Part shown: in pieces, positions 7,265-14,550 of the stretch
Position numbering within the stretch: the stretch's first letter is position 1
Layout: every line of letters starts with the position of its first letter
Origin: Prosthecobacter debontii
Lineage (GTDB): Bacteria; Verrucomicrobiota; Verrucomicrobiia; Chthoniobacterales; Chthoniobacteraceae
Assembly: GCA_945861385.1 (NCBI GenBank)
Contig: CAMAUI010000031.1
Location: forward strand, 1-40,390
Direction of reading: 5' to 3'
Length of the DNA stretch: 40,390 nt
The notes under the pieces: generated by a model
Seen by the model: only the letters and a program-made list of their open reading frames with translations
Told to the model about the DNA's origin: nothing
Database searches by the model: none
Translations under genes and position numbers: made by a program

Positions 7265-8065
7265 TCATCTCGTAATGGTAGTGAAGGTGACTTCGTGGTT
7301 GTTCAGATTAACCCAGTGAAGCGCCTGCAAGGGACTGAGTTGAAGCATTTGCTGAAGGTGCCGCTCATGTTGCTTAAACGAATGTTTGATCGTGCTGATG
7401 CGAAACGCAACTTCGGGCGTTGCGAGGTAAAAGCGCTGGTTGCCGAGTTCGATGTTTTCCCGCCGCATGGGGACCTGTGACACCACCTGCTCCTCGCCGC
7501 CGAGAAAATGGGTGAGGGCTTCCAAATAGAGAGCCGCGTCGAGAAAGAGTCCCCAGTCATCCAGCAGCGCGAGCATGAGATCGCGAATTTCGACGGCCCC
7601 GGCGATGGCGGTGGCCAGCCGGCTGGTGTTGAGATGGGAGCGATGCCGCTCGTCGTGGTCGAGGGTCGTATTCACGAATCGCGTCTCCACCGAACCGGGC
7701 CGGAAGTTGATGAGTTTGCCGCGTGTGGTGTTGGTCAGAAAAAGGTAGTTGAGCAACTGCGCGTCGTGCTCGGTGGTCAGGCTGGCGACGGTCTTGAGTT
7801 CGTAGATGGCGCGCTCGGCGATGATGAGATCGAGACTGTAGCTTTTGACAAAATCACGATGACTAACGTGGATGGCCGCTTCACATCGAACCGGGCCGAG
7901 CCCGGCTGCATCGAGGCGTGCGGCGAGTTCAGCCTGGTAAATTCTCTCATCGCACAGCCGACCGAGAGCTTTGTGCGCTGCGAAGGCATGCGGCATCACC
8001 GCATAATCAATCTCCCTGAGTTCCTCGGTCGTCAGGCGTGGCAGCATTGGCGCGTGGATGGGCAT
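7265..8065 (-). CDS. GxxExxY family protein, PD-(D/E)XK nuclease-like
   Basis: 266 residues. Region 35-43 (GRLCDERIY) corresponds to the motif that names the GxxExxY family, although G35 is five rather than three residues before the Glu. A PD-(D/E)XK-type triad can be read as D79...E89-x-K91 within SLDLIIAERAIYELKTV. The block LLNYLFLTNTTRGKLINFRP, with the Val/Phe-rich stretch after it, is typical of longer PVC members. Family members are about 130 residues or this longer form, and their role is not established. Base composition is more AT-rich than that of the neighbours. The stop codon abuts one repeat array and the start codon is 22 nt from another, which suggests that gene and repeats travel together. 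Confidence 0.75.
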   Translation of the reverse strand: MPIHAPMLPRLTTEELREIDYAVMPHAFAAHKALGRLCDERIYQAELAARLDAAGLGPVRCEAAIHVSHRDFVKSYSLDLIIAERAIYELKTVASLTTEHDAQLLNYLFLTNTTRGKLINFRPGSVETRFVNTTLDHDERHRSHLNTSRLATAIAGAVEIRDLMLALLDDWGLFLDAALYLEALTHFLGGEEQVVSQVPMRRENIELGNQRFYLATPEVAFRISTIKHSFKQHERHLQQMLQLSPLQALHWVNLNNHEVTFTTITR

Positions 8066-8087
8066 GCAGGAAAATATCGCTGAAGTA

Positions 8088-8229
8088 TGTCAGGAAAATT
8101 GGTGTCAGGAAAATTCTGGAGAGGTGAGAAGAATTTGCAGAATCGAGGGGAGACAGGAAACCCCTTCAACCAATTTTCCTGACACCAATTTTCCTGACAC
8201 CAATTTTCCTGACACCAATTTTCCTGACA
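8088..8229. repeat. Right array of 15-bp repeats, two forward and four inverted
   Basis: TGTCAGGAAAATTGG occurs at 8088-8102 (exact) and 8103-8117 (last two bases differ). After a 52-nt spacer come four exact head-to-tail copies of CCAATTTTCCTGACA at 8170-8184, 8185-8199, 8200-8214 and 8215-8229. A degenerate extra half-unit overlaps the GxxExxY start near 8064-8075. The array ends 9 nt from the stop codon of the DUF1553 gene. Units are contiguous with no unique spacers, so this is not a CRISPR. Confidence 0.92.
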
Positions 8230-8238
8230 AACTCCCGC

Positions 8239-11200
8239 TCATTCCCGCGTCACGACTTCGTCGAGGTTGAGGATGACGTTGGCCGCGGTGGTGTAAGCAG
8301 CGAGTTCGGCGGGGTTGAGCTTCGGGTCGGGCTTGGAGCTGCCTTGTGCGATGAGCTGTTTCGCGGCGGCTTCGTCCTGCTGGAAGCGGGTGAGCCGCGC
8401 GGCCAGCCCGGCGGTCAGCGTTTTCAACTCGACCGCATCCGGCTGGCGCGCGGTGGCGCGGCGGAAAGCCCAGGCGAGGCGGGTCTCGGGAGTCGTTCCG
8501 CCGGTGAGGAGCATCTGCTCGGCGAGGCGGCGCGCGGCTTCGAGGTAAGTGACTTCATTGAGCAGCGCGAGCGCCTGCAGCGGGGTGTTGCTGCGGCTGC
8601 GTTTCGCGGTGCAGATTTCGCGGTTCGGCGAATCGAAGAGCAGCATCGTCGGCGGTGCGGCGGTGCGTTTCCAAAAGGTGTAGAGCGTGCGCCGGTAAAG
8701 CCCCTCGCCGGTGTCGGGTTTGTAGCCGCGCAAGTCGCCATAGACGCTCGTTTCGTCCCACACGCGGGCGGGCATGTAGGGCCGCACGCTGGGGCCGCCG
8801 AGTTTCTCGACGAGCAGTCCGCTGACGGCGAGCGCCTGGTCGCGCACGGCCTCGGCGGAAAGGCGGAAGCGCGGGCCGCGGGCGAGCAGGCGGTTGTCCG
8901 GGTCGCGCTCGAAGAGAGCGGGCGTGACCTTCGCGGACTGCCGGTAGGCGGCGCTCGTGACGATCTGCTTTTGCATCGCCTTCATGTCCCACTTCAGCCG
9001 CACGAATTCCGTCGCCAGCCAGTCGAGCAGTTCGGGATGGCTGGGCCACTCGGCCTGCACGCCGAGGTTTTCCGAAGTCCGCACAAGGCCGGTGCCGAAG
9101 AACTTTTCCCACGCGCGATTCACCCACACGCGCGCCGTGAGCGGGTTCTCTCCGCTGACCAGCCATTGCGCGAGTCCGAGCCGGTTGTTGGGCGCGCCCG
9201 CGGGCAGCGGCGGGAGCACGGCGGGCAGGCCGCGCTCCACCTTTTCGCCGGGCTGATCGTATTCGCCGCGTTTCAAAATGAACGCGTCGCGCGGCTGGGG
9301 ACGCTCCTGAAAGATCATGGTGTTTTGAAACGACCCGGCCATGCCCGCGGCGGATTTTTGCGCGGCGGCGACGGCCGCGGCGGCTTTCTTCGCGGGGTTG
9401 TCGGTGTTGTCGCGGAAATACTTCGCCAGCTCAGCGAGCTGCTGCGGCGTGCGCCTGGCCGGGTCGGTCGCGACGGCGGCAGCGATGTTCGGCGGCGGCC
9501 CGTTTCCCTTGAGATTCAGCGCGGCGGCGGGGCGCGCGGTGACACTGAGTTTGAAGCGCCCGATGTTATGCCCGGCTGTGGCGTCGTGATGCAGGCTGAC
9601 GTGCAGCGTGGCTCCGGCGGGGACGTTGACCGGGGTGCAGACAAACAGCGCCTTGCGCGGCTCTTTTTTCGTCGGCCCGTCCACGGCCCAGCCCTGCTTG
9701 TTCTTCGCGTCCTTCGCGCGCTGCGCCTTGTCCTTCAAAATCAACCCGACGCCATAGCCCTTCTGCTCATAGTCCGCCTCGGCGCGCGTGAATTGCACGG
9801 GCACCGGCGCGGCAAGCTGCGGCGATGTGATGGCGGCATTGATGTCCGTGAGCACGAAGTTGCCGTTTGGCGCGCGCCCCAGGCTCTGTGTCGGGAGCGA
9901 GGCGTCGGGCAGCGCGTCGAGCAGGATGGCAGTGAGTGTTCCGCCGGCGAGCGGCGCGGTGATCGTGTAGGTGTCGAAGTCCGCGTTGGGCCCGGCGGCG
10001 AGCACCGTGCCGTCGGGCTGGCGGGCAAAGGTCGCGCCGCCTGAGCTGACGGCCTTCGCCGGCACCAGCGGCAGCCACATTTTCGCCTCGTCCTGAAGCT
10101 GCGTGCGGACGCCTTTTTCCCACTCGGCCTGCGCGGCGGGCAGCGCCTTTTCGGCTGCGGCGAGCTGCTGCTCGGCGGCCACGCGCGCGGCCTCGAAAAC
10201 GGCGATCTGCTTTTCCTGCTCGATGCTCGGCACGCCGATGACCGGCGCGGTGTTGCGCCCATCGTTGTCGAGCACGCCGGATTCGGTGTTCGAGTTGAAG
10301 TAGGCGTAAAATTGGTAGAACTCACGCTGTGTGATCGGGTCGTATTTGTGGTCGTGGCAGCGGCAGCAGCTCAGCGTGAGGCCGAGCCACGTCTGGCCGG
10401 TCGTGTCCACGCGATCAATGACCGTCTCCGCGAACCATTCCGCCTCGATGCGTCCGCCCTCGCCATTGAGCCGCGGGTTGCGGTGAAAGCCCGTCGCGAC
10501 TTTCTGCGGGAGCGTGGCGTTCGGCAGCAGATCGCCCGCGAGCTGCTCGATGGTGAACTGGTCGAAAGGCTGGTTGCTGTTGAACGCGCGGATGACCCAG
10601 TCGCGCCACGGCCACATCTGCCGCGCGCCGTCGCTCTGGAAGCCGTTGCTGTCCGCGTAGCGCGCGAAGTCGAGCCACTGCTGCGCCATTTTCTCGCCGT
10701 AACGCGGCGAGGCGAGCAGCCGGTCCACCACGCGCTCGTAGGCGCCGGGCGCCTGGTCGGCGAGGAAGGCGGACACTTCCTCCGGCGTCGGCGGCAGCCC
10801 CGTGAGGTCGAGCGAGACGCGGCGGATGAGCGTCTCGCGCGGCGCTTCCGGCGAAGGCTGGAGTCCTTCCTTCTGCAACCGCGCGCGGATGAAGGCATCA
10901 ATCGGATTCGGCGTCGCGAATGGCGCCGCGGCGCGCTCCGGTTTGAGGAAAGCCCAGTGCCCCTGATAAACCGCGCCCTCGGCGATCCAGCGCCGGAGCG
11001 TGGCGACCTCCTGCGGCGTGATCGTCTTGTGCGTCTTCGGCGGCGGCATCATGTCGTCGCGGTCCTTCGTCGTGACGCGGGCGATGAGCTGGCTGGCCTC
11101 CGGCTTGCCGGGGACGATCGCCGTGTCGCCGGATTCCGCGGGCTTCACCGCCTGTTCACGGATGTCCAGCCGCAGCTTGCTGTCGCGCTTTTTTTCGTCC

Positions 11201-11337
11201 GGCCCGTGGCAGGCGAAACATTTGTCCGCGAGGATCGGGCGGATGTCGCGGTTGAAATTGACGGTCGCAGCCTGTTCCGACCTTGAGGCGGCGGGCAGCA
11301 TCGTGAGGAGGAGCGAAGAGACAAGTGGAAGCTTCAT
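8239..11337 (-). CDS. PSCyt1-DUF1549-DUF1553 cytochrome-domain protein
   Basis: 1032 residues. A signal peptide at about 1-24 precedes a PSCyt1 cytochrome domain with a haem-c attachment site CFACH at 40-44 and a likely axial Met at 96 or 97 (DDMMPPP). DUF1549 (PSCyt2) follows at about 125-340 (DAFIRARLQKEGL, then RRVSLDLTGLPPTPEEV). A beta-rich middle part with an Ala/Gln coiled stretch comes next, then DUF1553 (PSD1) at about 690-960 (LAQWLVSGENPLTARVWVNR, RGPRFRLSAEAVRDQAL). This architecture is hallmark PVC. The function is unproven; members are thought to be periplasmic redox or carbohydrate-processing partners of DUF1501 proteins. It is the first gene of the minus-strand group that continues with the GxxExxY and DUF1501 genes. 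Confidence 0.95.
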   Translation of the reverse strand: MKLPLVSSLLLTMLPAASRSEQAATVNFNRDIRPILADKCFACHGPDEKKRDSKLRLDIREQAVKPAESGDTAIVPGKPEASQLIARVTTKDRDDMMPPPKTHKTITPQEVATLRRWIAEGAVYQGHWAFLKPERAAAPFATPNPIDAFIRARLQKEGLQPSPEAPRETLIRRVSLDLTGLPPTPEEVSAFLADQAPGAYERVVDRLLASPRYGEKMAQQWLDFARYADSNGFQSDGARQMWPWRDWVIRAFNSNQPFDQFTIEQLAGDLLPNATLPQKVATGFHRNPRLNGEGGRIEAEWFAETVIDRVDTTGQTWLGLTLSCCRCHDHKYDPITQREFYQFYAYFNSNTESGVLDNDGRNTAPVIGVPSIEQEKQIAVFEAARVAAEQQLAAAEKALPAAQAEWEKGVRTQLQDEAKMWLPLVPAKAVSSGGATFARQPDGTVLAAGPNADFDTYTITAPLAGGTLTAILLDALPDASLPTQSLGRAPNGNFVLTDINAAITSPQLAAPVPVQFTRAEADYEQKGYGVGLILKDKAQRAKDAKNKQGWAVDGPTKKEPRKALFVCTPVNVPAGATLHVSLHHDATAGHNIGRFKLSVTARPAAALNLKGNGPPPNIAAAVATDPARRTPQQLAELAKYFRDNTDNPAKKAAAAVAAAQKSAAGMAGSFQNTMIFQERPQPRDAFILKRGEYDQPGEKVERGLPAVLPPLPAGAPNNRLGLAQWLVSGENPLTARVWVNRAWEKFFGTGLVRTSENLGVQAEWPSHPELLDWLATEFVRLKWDMKAMQKQIVTSAAYRQSAKVTPALFERDPDNRLLARGPRFRLSAEAVRDQALAVSGLLVEKLGGPSVRPYMPARVWDETSVYGDLRGYKPDTGEGLYRRTLYTFWKRTAAPPTMLLFDSPNREICTAKRSRSNTPLQALALLNEVTYLEAARRLAEQMLLTGGTTPETRLAWAFRRATARQPDAVELKTLTAGLAARLTRFQQDEAAAKQLIAQGSSKPDPKLNPAELAAYTTAANVILNLDEVVTRE

Positions 11338-11423
11338 GCAGAATTCAGGGCGGCAAGGCTATTGCACAAGCCCCGGGGAGTCCACCACGACAATGGCACC
11401 GCATTCGCCGCGATCGCGGGGAA

Positions 11424-11521
11424 GATGGACTGGATGGACTCCATGGACTTGATGGACTTCATGGACGGCGCTTTCCGGCTTTGCTGTCCATCCAGTCAAT
11501 CCTGTCCATCCCGTCCACCTG
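11424..11521. repeat. 9-bp tandem repeat, five forward and four inverted copies
   Basis: Five 9-bp units of the form (G/C)ATGGACTN run at 11424-11468, followed by a 17-nt spacer and four inverted units of the form GTCCATCCN at 11486-11521. The block can form a long hairpin. It lies in the 235-bp gap between the starts of the DUF1553 gene's upstream region and the 3' end of hrpB. The design, tandem units facing inverted tandem units, mirrors the 15-bp arrays at 7154 and 8088. The rest of the gap, 11338-11423, holds no feature that I can recognise. Confidence 0.88.
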
Positions 11522-11572
11522 ACATCCAGCCGAGTGCTCCGGAAACTTCCATTCCTCCGAGAGGACGGCTTT

Positions 11573-14158
11573 CTACCGCCATTCGTGCTTCGGATATTTC
11601 CTCGAGAGCTCCTGCTTCAGTTTCGGGTAGCTCTCCTTCCAGAAGTTCGAGAGCGAAGTGGTGACCTGGACGGGGCGCCAGTTCGGCGCGAGGACCTGGA
11701 TGACGAGAGAGACTTTTCCCGCGGCGATGCGGAGGTCGGAGATGACACCGTAGAGATCCTGGATGCGTGCGCCCAGCGTGGGCGGCGCATTTTCCGCGTA
11801 GGTGATCTTCGAGCGCCGGCCATTGGGAAGTTCGAGACGCTCGGGTGCCATTTTCTCAAGAAGATCGAGCTGCGCGGGGGAGAGCCAGGATTTCACGACA
11901 CGCGCGACGTCGCGATCCTTGATCTCGCGGTAGCTGGCGGCACCAAGGCAAATCTGCTCGATGAGCGTGTGGCGGCCAGCGGGGCCGAGTTTCGGCAGCT
12001 CGTACTCGGGGCACCAGTCGGCGAGCTGGTTGAGGCGAAGGATCCACTGCTCGATGTCATGTTTCCAGTTGTCGAGCGTGAGGCGGCCGGCGGTGACTTC
12101 GGCGGCGAGGACCGCGGCGGCCTGCTCGGCGGGGACGTTGTCGGTGCGGCTGGCGCGGATTTCGAGATCGTGGAAGCGTGTGATTTGGCGGGCCATCACC
12201 CGTCGCTGGGTGTTTTCGTAAAAGACCTCACTGGTTTCGCTGAAGCCGCCGGGGAAAAGTTCGCGCAGCCATTCCTCCCGGACGGAGGTGGCGAGGGTGA
12301 TGAGCGTTTTCACGTCGTCGCGCGAATCCACCTCGCGGATTTCCCCGGCGACGATCAGCGTGGCATCCTGCACCACGCTGTCGCGCGCGAGCACGCCGCG
12401 CCGCCCGTGGACGAGCTGGATGCGGAGAGTCCCGCGGTCGAGGCGCATGCCGACCTGGTCCGGGAACCCGGCGAGGATGCAGCGCGCGAGTGCTTCGCCG
12501 CCGACCTCGCGCGGCTCGCAGTCGAGACGCTCGTCCTTTGCGATCGAGAGGAACTGCCCGGCAAGCGCAGTGGCCTCGCGGGCAGCGATGCCGTTGATGC
12601 CGGGAGCGCGGAGCTTCGCGGGGTTGAAGTTTGCGTTCGCGGCGTGGCGCAGCGCGCGCATGATGACGAAGAAATCGCTCGTCGCATCGCTGCCGAAAAG
12701 GTTCTCGCGCTCCTCCTGCTGGCTGCCGGATGCGCGCGGGAGGACGGGCCTGCCCTGCGTGAGAGCGGCGATTTCACACACAGCGGGCACGCAGCCGTGG
12801 TCATGCGCCGCGAGGAGCATGCGCGCGTAACGCGGATGCACCGGGAAGGCGAGCATGCGGCGGCCAATGCCGGTGATCCGGCCATCCGCGCCCATGGCCC
12901 CGAGATCGAGGAGCAGTCGCTCCGCGGTCTCGAGGGATTTTGCATCCGGCGGCTCAAGCCAGCGAAATGCACGCACGTCGTCCACGCCGCCGGCTTTCAG
13001 CGTGAGGACGACCTCGGCGAGATCGAGGCGCTTCACCTCGGGCAGCTCCTGCGCCGGGCGGTCGTGGTGTTCGCGTTCGGTCCAAAGCCGGACGCAGAGC
13101 CCCGGCGCGGTCCGCCCCGCGCGGCCTGCGCGCTGGTCCGCGCTTGCGCGGCTGATGCGCTCGACGAGCAGCGTGTTGATCCCCCGGTGCGGATCGAAAC
13201 GCGCGATGCGGGCGAGGCCGCTGTCAATCACCACGCGCACGCCGTCAATGGTCAGCGAGGTCTCGGCGACGTTCGTGCTCACGATGACCTTGCGTTTTTC
13301 GTACCGCGAAACCGCGGCGTCCTGCTCGCTGGCAGGGAGTTCGCCGTGGAGCGGGAGCACGATGAATTCGCCGCCGCGCCGTGAGTTCCGGATCGCATTG
13401 ATCGTGCGTGAAATTTCGTAGGCGCCCGGCATGAAGATCAGCACGTCGCCCCCGGTGCCCGCCGCCAGCCGCTCAAGTTCGTCCGCGGCGGCGTCCCACA
13501 CGGGGTATTGTTCCGGGTGGGGCGGCTTGTCCGTGTAATCAATGTCCACGGGAAATGTGCGGCCTTCGCTCGTGAGCGTGTCGCAGGGCGCGAGATATTT
13601 CCCGAGCACCGCCGTCTCCAGCGTGGCGGACATCACGACAAGGCGGAGTTCGGGACGCGCACGTTCCTGGAGATCCAGCGCCTGTGCGAGCGTGATATCG
13701 CCGTAGAGATGGCGCTCGTGGAATTCGTCGAAAATGATGACCGACACCCCGCGAAGACCGGGGTCGTGCAACATCTGCCGCATCAAAACGCCCTCGGTCA
13801 CGAAGCGAATGCGTGTCTTCGCCGAGCACACGCGATCGAGGCGGATCTGGTAGCCGACTTCGTCGCCGAGCCGGCATTTGCGCTCGAAGGCCACGCGATT
13901 CGCGAGCATCCGCGTAGCCAGCCGGCGCGGCTGGAGCACGACGATCTCGCCGTCGCCCGCGAGCCCGTGATCGAGGATCATCTGCGCGACCTGCGTGGAT
14001 TTTCCCGAGCCGGTCGGGGCCTGGAGCACGAGCCGGTTGTTCGTCCGTAGCGAGGCGACGAGGGCGTTCTCGAGTTCGTAAATTGGCAGGTCGGATTGCG
14101 GCACGGGCGGTGGGCTATAGCGGCGGGGGGCGGCTTTGGAAAGGGGGCGGAAAACCAT
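11573..14158 (-). CDS. hrpB: ATP-dependent RNA helicase, HrpB type
   Basis: 861 residues, close to the usual HrpB length. DExH helicase motifs are in place: Walker A APTGSGKS at 47-54, Ia LQPRRLATRM near 75-84, motif II DEFH at 144-147 (Phe where DEAH is usual), motif III SAT at 177-179, and motif VI QRAGRAGRTAPG in the second RecA domain. A long C-terminal HrpB-specific region follows, ending near LAPNWRPVQVTTSLSNFW and KYPKHEW. HrpB proteins are DEAH-box RNA helicases; the cellular role outside fimbrial mRNA processing in enterobacteria is unclear. It is transcribed away from yajC, with only 50 bp between the two start codons. No gene appears co-transcribed downstream; a repeat array follows the stop. 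Confidence 0.93.
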   Translation of the reverse strand: MVFRPLSKAAPRRYSPPPVPQSDLPIYELENALVASLRTNNRLVLQAPTGSGKSTQVAQMILDHGLAGDGEIVVLQPRRLATRMLANRVAFERKCRLGDEVGYQIRLDRVCSAKTRIRFVTEGVLMRQMLHDPGLRGVSVIIFDEFHERHLYGDITLAQALDLQERARPELRLVVMSATLETAVLGKYLAPCDTLTSEGRTFPVDIDYTDKPPHPEQYPVWDAAADELERLAAGTGGDVLIFMPGAYEISRTINAIRNSRRGGEFIVLPLHGELPASEQDAAVSRYEKRKVIVSTNVAETSLTIDGVRVVIDSGLARIARFDPHRGINTLLVERISRASADQRAGRAGRTAPGLCVRLWTEREHHDRPAQELPEVKRLDLAEVVLTLKAGGVDDVRAFRWLEPPDAKSLETAERLLLDLGAMGADGRITGIGRRMLAFPVHPRYARMLLAAHDHGCVPAVCEIAALTQGRPVLPRASGSQQEERENLFGSDATSDFFVIMRALRHAANANFNPAKLRAPGINGIAAREATALAGQFLSIAKDERLDCEPREVGGEALARCILAGFPDQVGMRLDRGTLRIQLVHGRRGVLARDSVVQDATLIVAGEIREVDSRDDVKTLITLATSVREEWLRELFPGGFSETSEVFYENTQRRVMARQITRFHDLEIRASRTDNVPAEQAAAVLAAEVTAGRLTLDNWKHDIEQWILRLNQLADWCPEYELPKLGPAGRHTLIEQICLGAASYREIKDRDVARVVKSWLSPAQLDLLEKMAPERLELPNGRRSKITYAENAPPTLGARIQDLYGVISDLRIAAGKVSLVIQVLAPNWRPVQVTTSLSNFWKESYPKLKQELSRKYPKHEWR

Positions 14159-14175
14159 GTGGACAATCCCGGGGC

Positions 14176-14194
14176 GGCGCGTAGCCTACGCGCC
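14176..14194. promoter_or_regulatory. 19-bp dyad between divergent hrpB and yajC
   Basis: GGCGCGTAG-C-CTACGCGCC is a perfect inverted repeat with 9-bp arms and a single central base, in the 50-bp gap between the hrpB and yajC start codons and 14 nt before the yajC ATG. The tight symmetry fits a dimeric operator for either promoter; as RNA it would give a 6-bp stem with a 7-nt loop. The dyad is seen directly; its role is inferred. Confidence 0.45.
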
Positions 14195-14208
14195 CTTTTC
14201 GACCAACC

Positions 14209-14535
14209 ATGCTTTTCATTTTACCGACCATCATCGCTCAAGCGCCGCCCGCTCCGCCCCAAGCCGACCCGACGGGCACCTTCGTCATGTTTGGCGCGAT
14301 CATGGTCATCATGTGGGTGCTGATGATCCGCCCGCAGCAGAAGCGCCAGAAGGAGCTCGCCGCGAAGATCGCCAGCCTCAAGACCGGCGACCGTGTGGTC
14401 ACCAGCGGCGGCATCCACGGCGTCGTCTCCAACGTGAAGGACGGCACGACGCTCATCCTCAAGGTGGACGATTCGGTAAAACTGACCGTGGACAAGGCGG
14501 CCGTCGCCATCGTCCTCCCGAAAGAAGCAGCCTGA
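14209..14535 (+). CDS. yajC: Preprotein translocase subunit YajC
   Basis: 108 residues, standard YajC size. A Pro/Ala-rich N-terminus is followed by one membrane segment at about 26-42 (FVMFGAIMVIMWVLMI) and the family signature IRPQQKRQKE at 41-50. A small soluble domain then carries KTGDRVVTSGGIHGVVSNV. YajC is an inner-membrane partner of SecDF and YidC in the Sec holotranslocon. secDF begins 15 nt after its stop codon, so the two form an operon. Confidence 0.96.
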   Translation: MLFILPTIIAQAPPAPPQADPTGTFVMFGAIMVIMWVLMIRPQQKRQKELAAKIASLKTGDRVVTSGGIHGVVSNVKDGTTLILKVDDSVKLTVDKAAVAIVLPKEAA

Positions 14536-14550
14536 TTTTCAAAAGCCGAC

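Larger units (their letters stand above)
7154..8229. mobile_element. Possible mobile cassette: GxxExxY gene bracketed by 15-bp repeat arrays
   Basis: The outermost repeats are TGTCAGGAAAATTGG units on the left (7154-7183) and their inverted complements on the right (8170-8229), so the roughly 1.08-kb segment ends in inverted repeats. It contains one gene, for a PD-(D/E)XK-type GxxExxY protein, with visibly lower GC than its neighbours. It lies exactly between two genes whose families are normally adjacent (DUF1553 and DUF1501). No transposase or target-site duplication is seen, so mobility is an inference from architecture. Confidence 0.38.

Noticed and set aside
7154..8229. CRISPR array
   Set aside because: The 15-bp units are contiguous with no unique spacers, occur in both orientations, and no cas gene is present.
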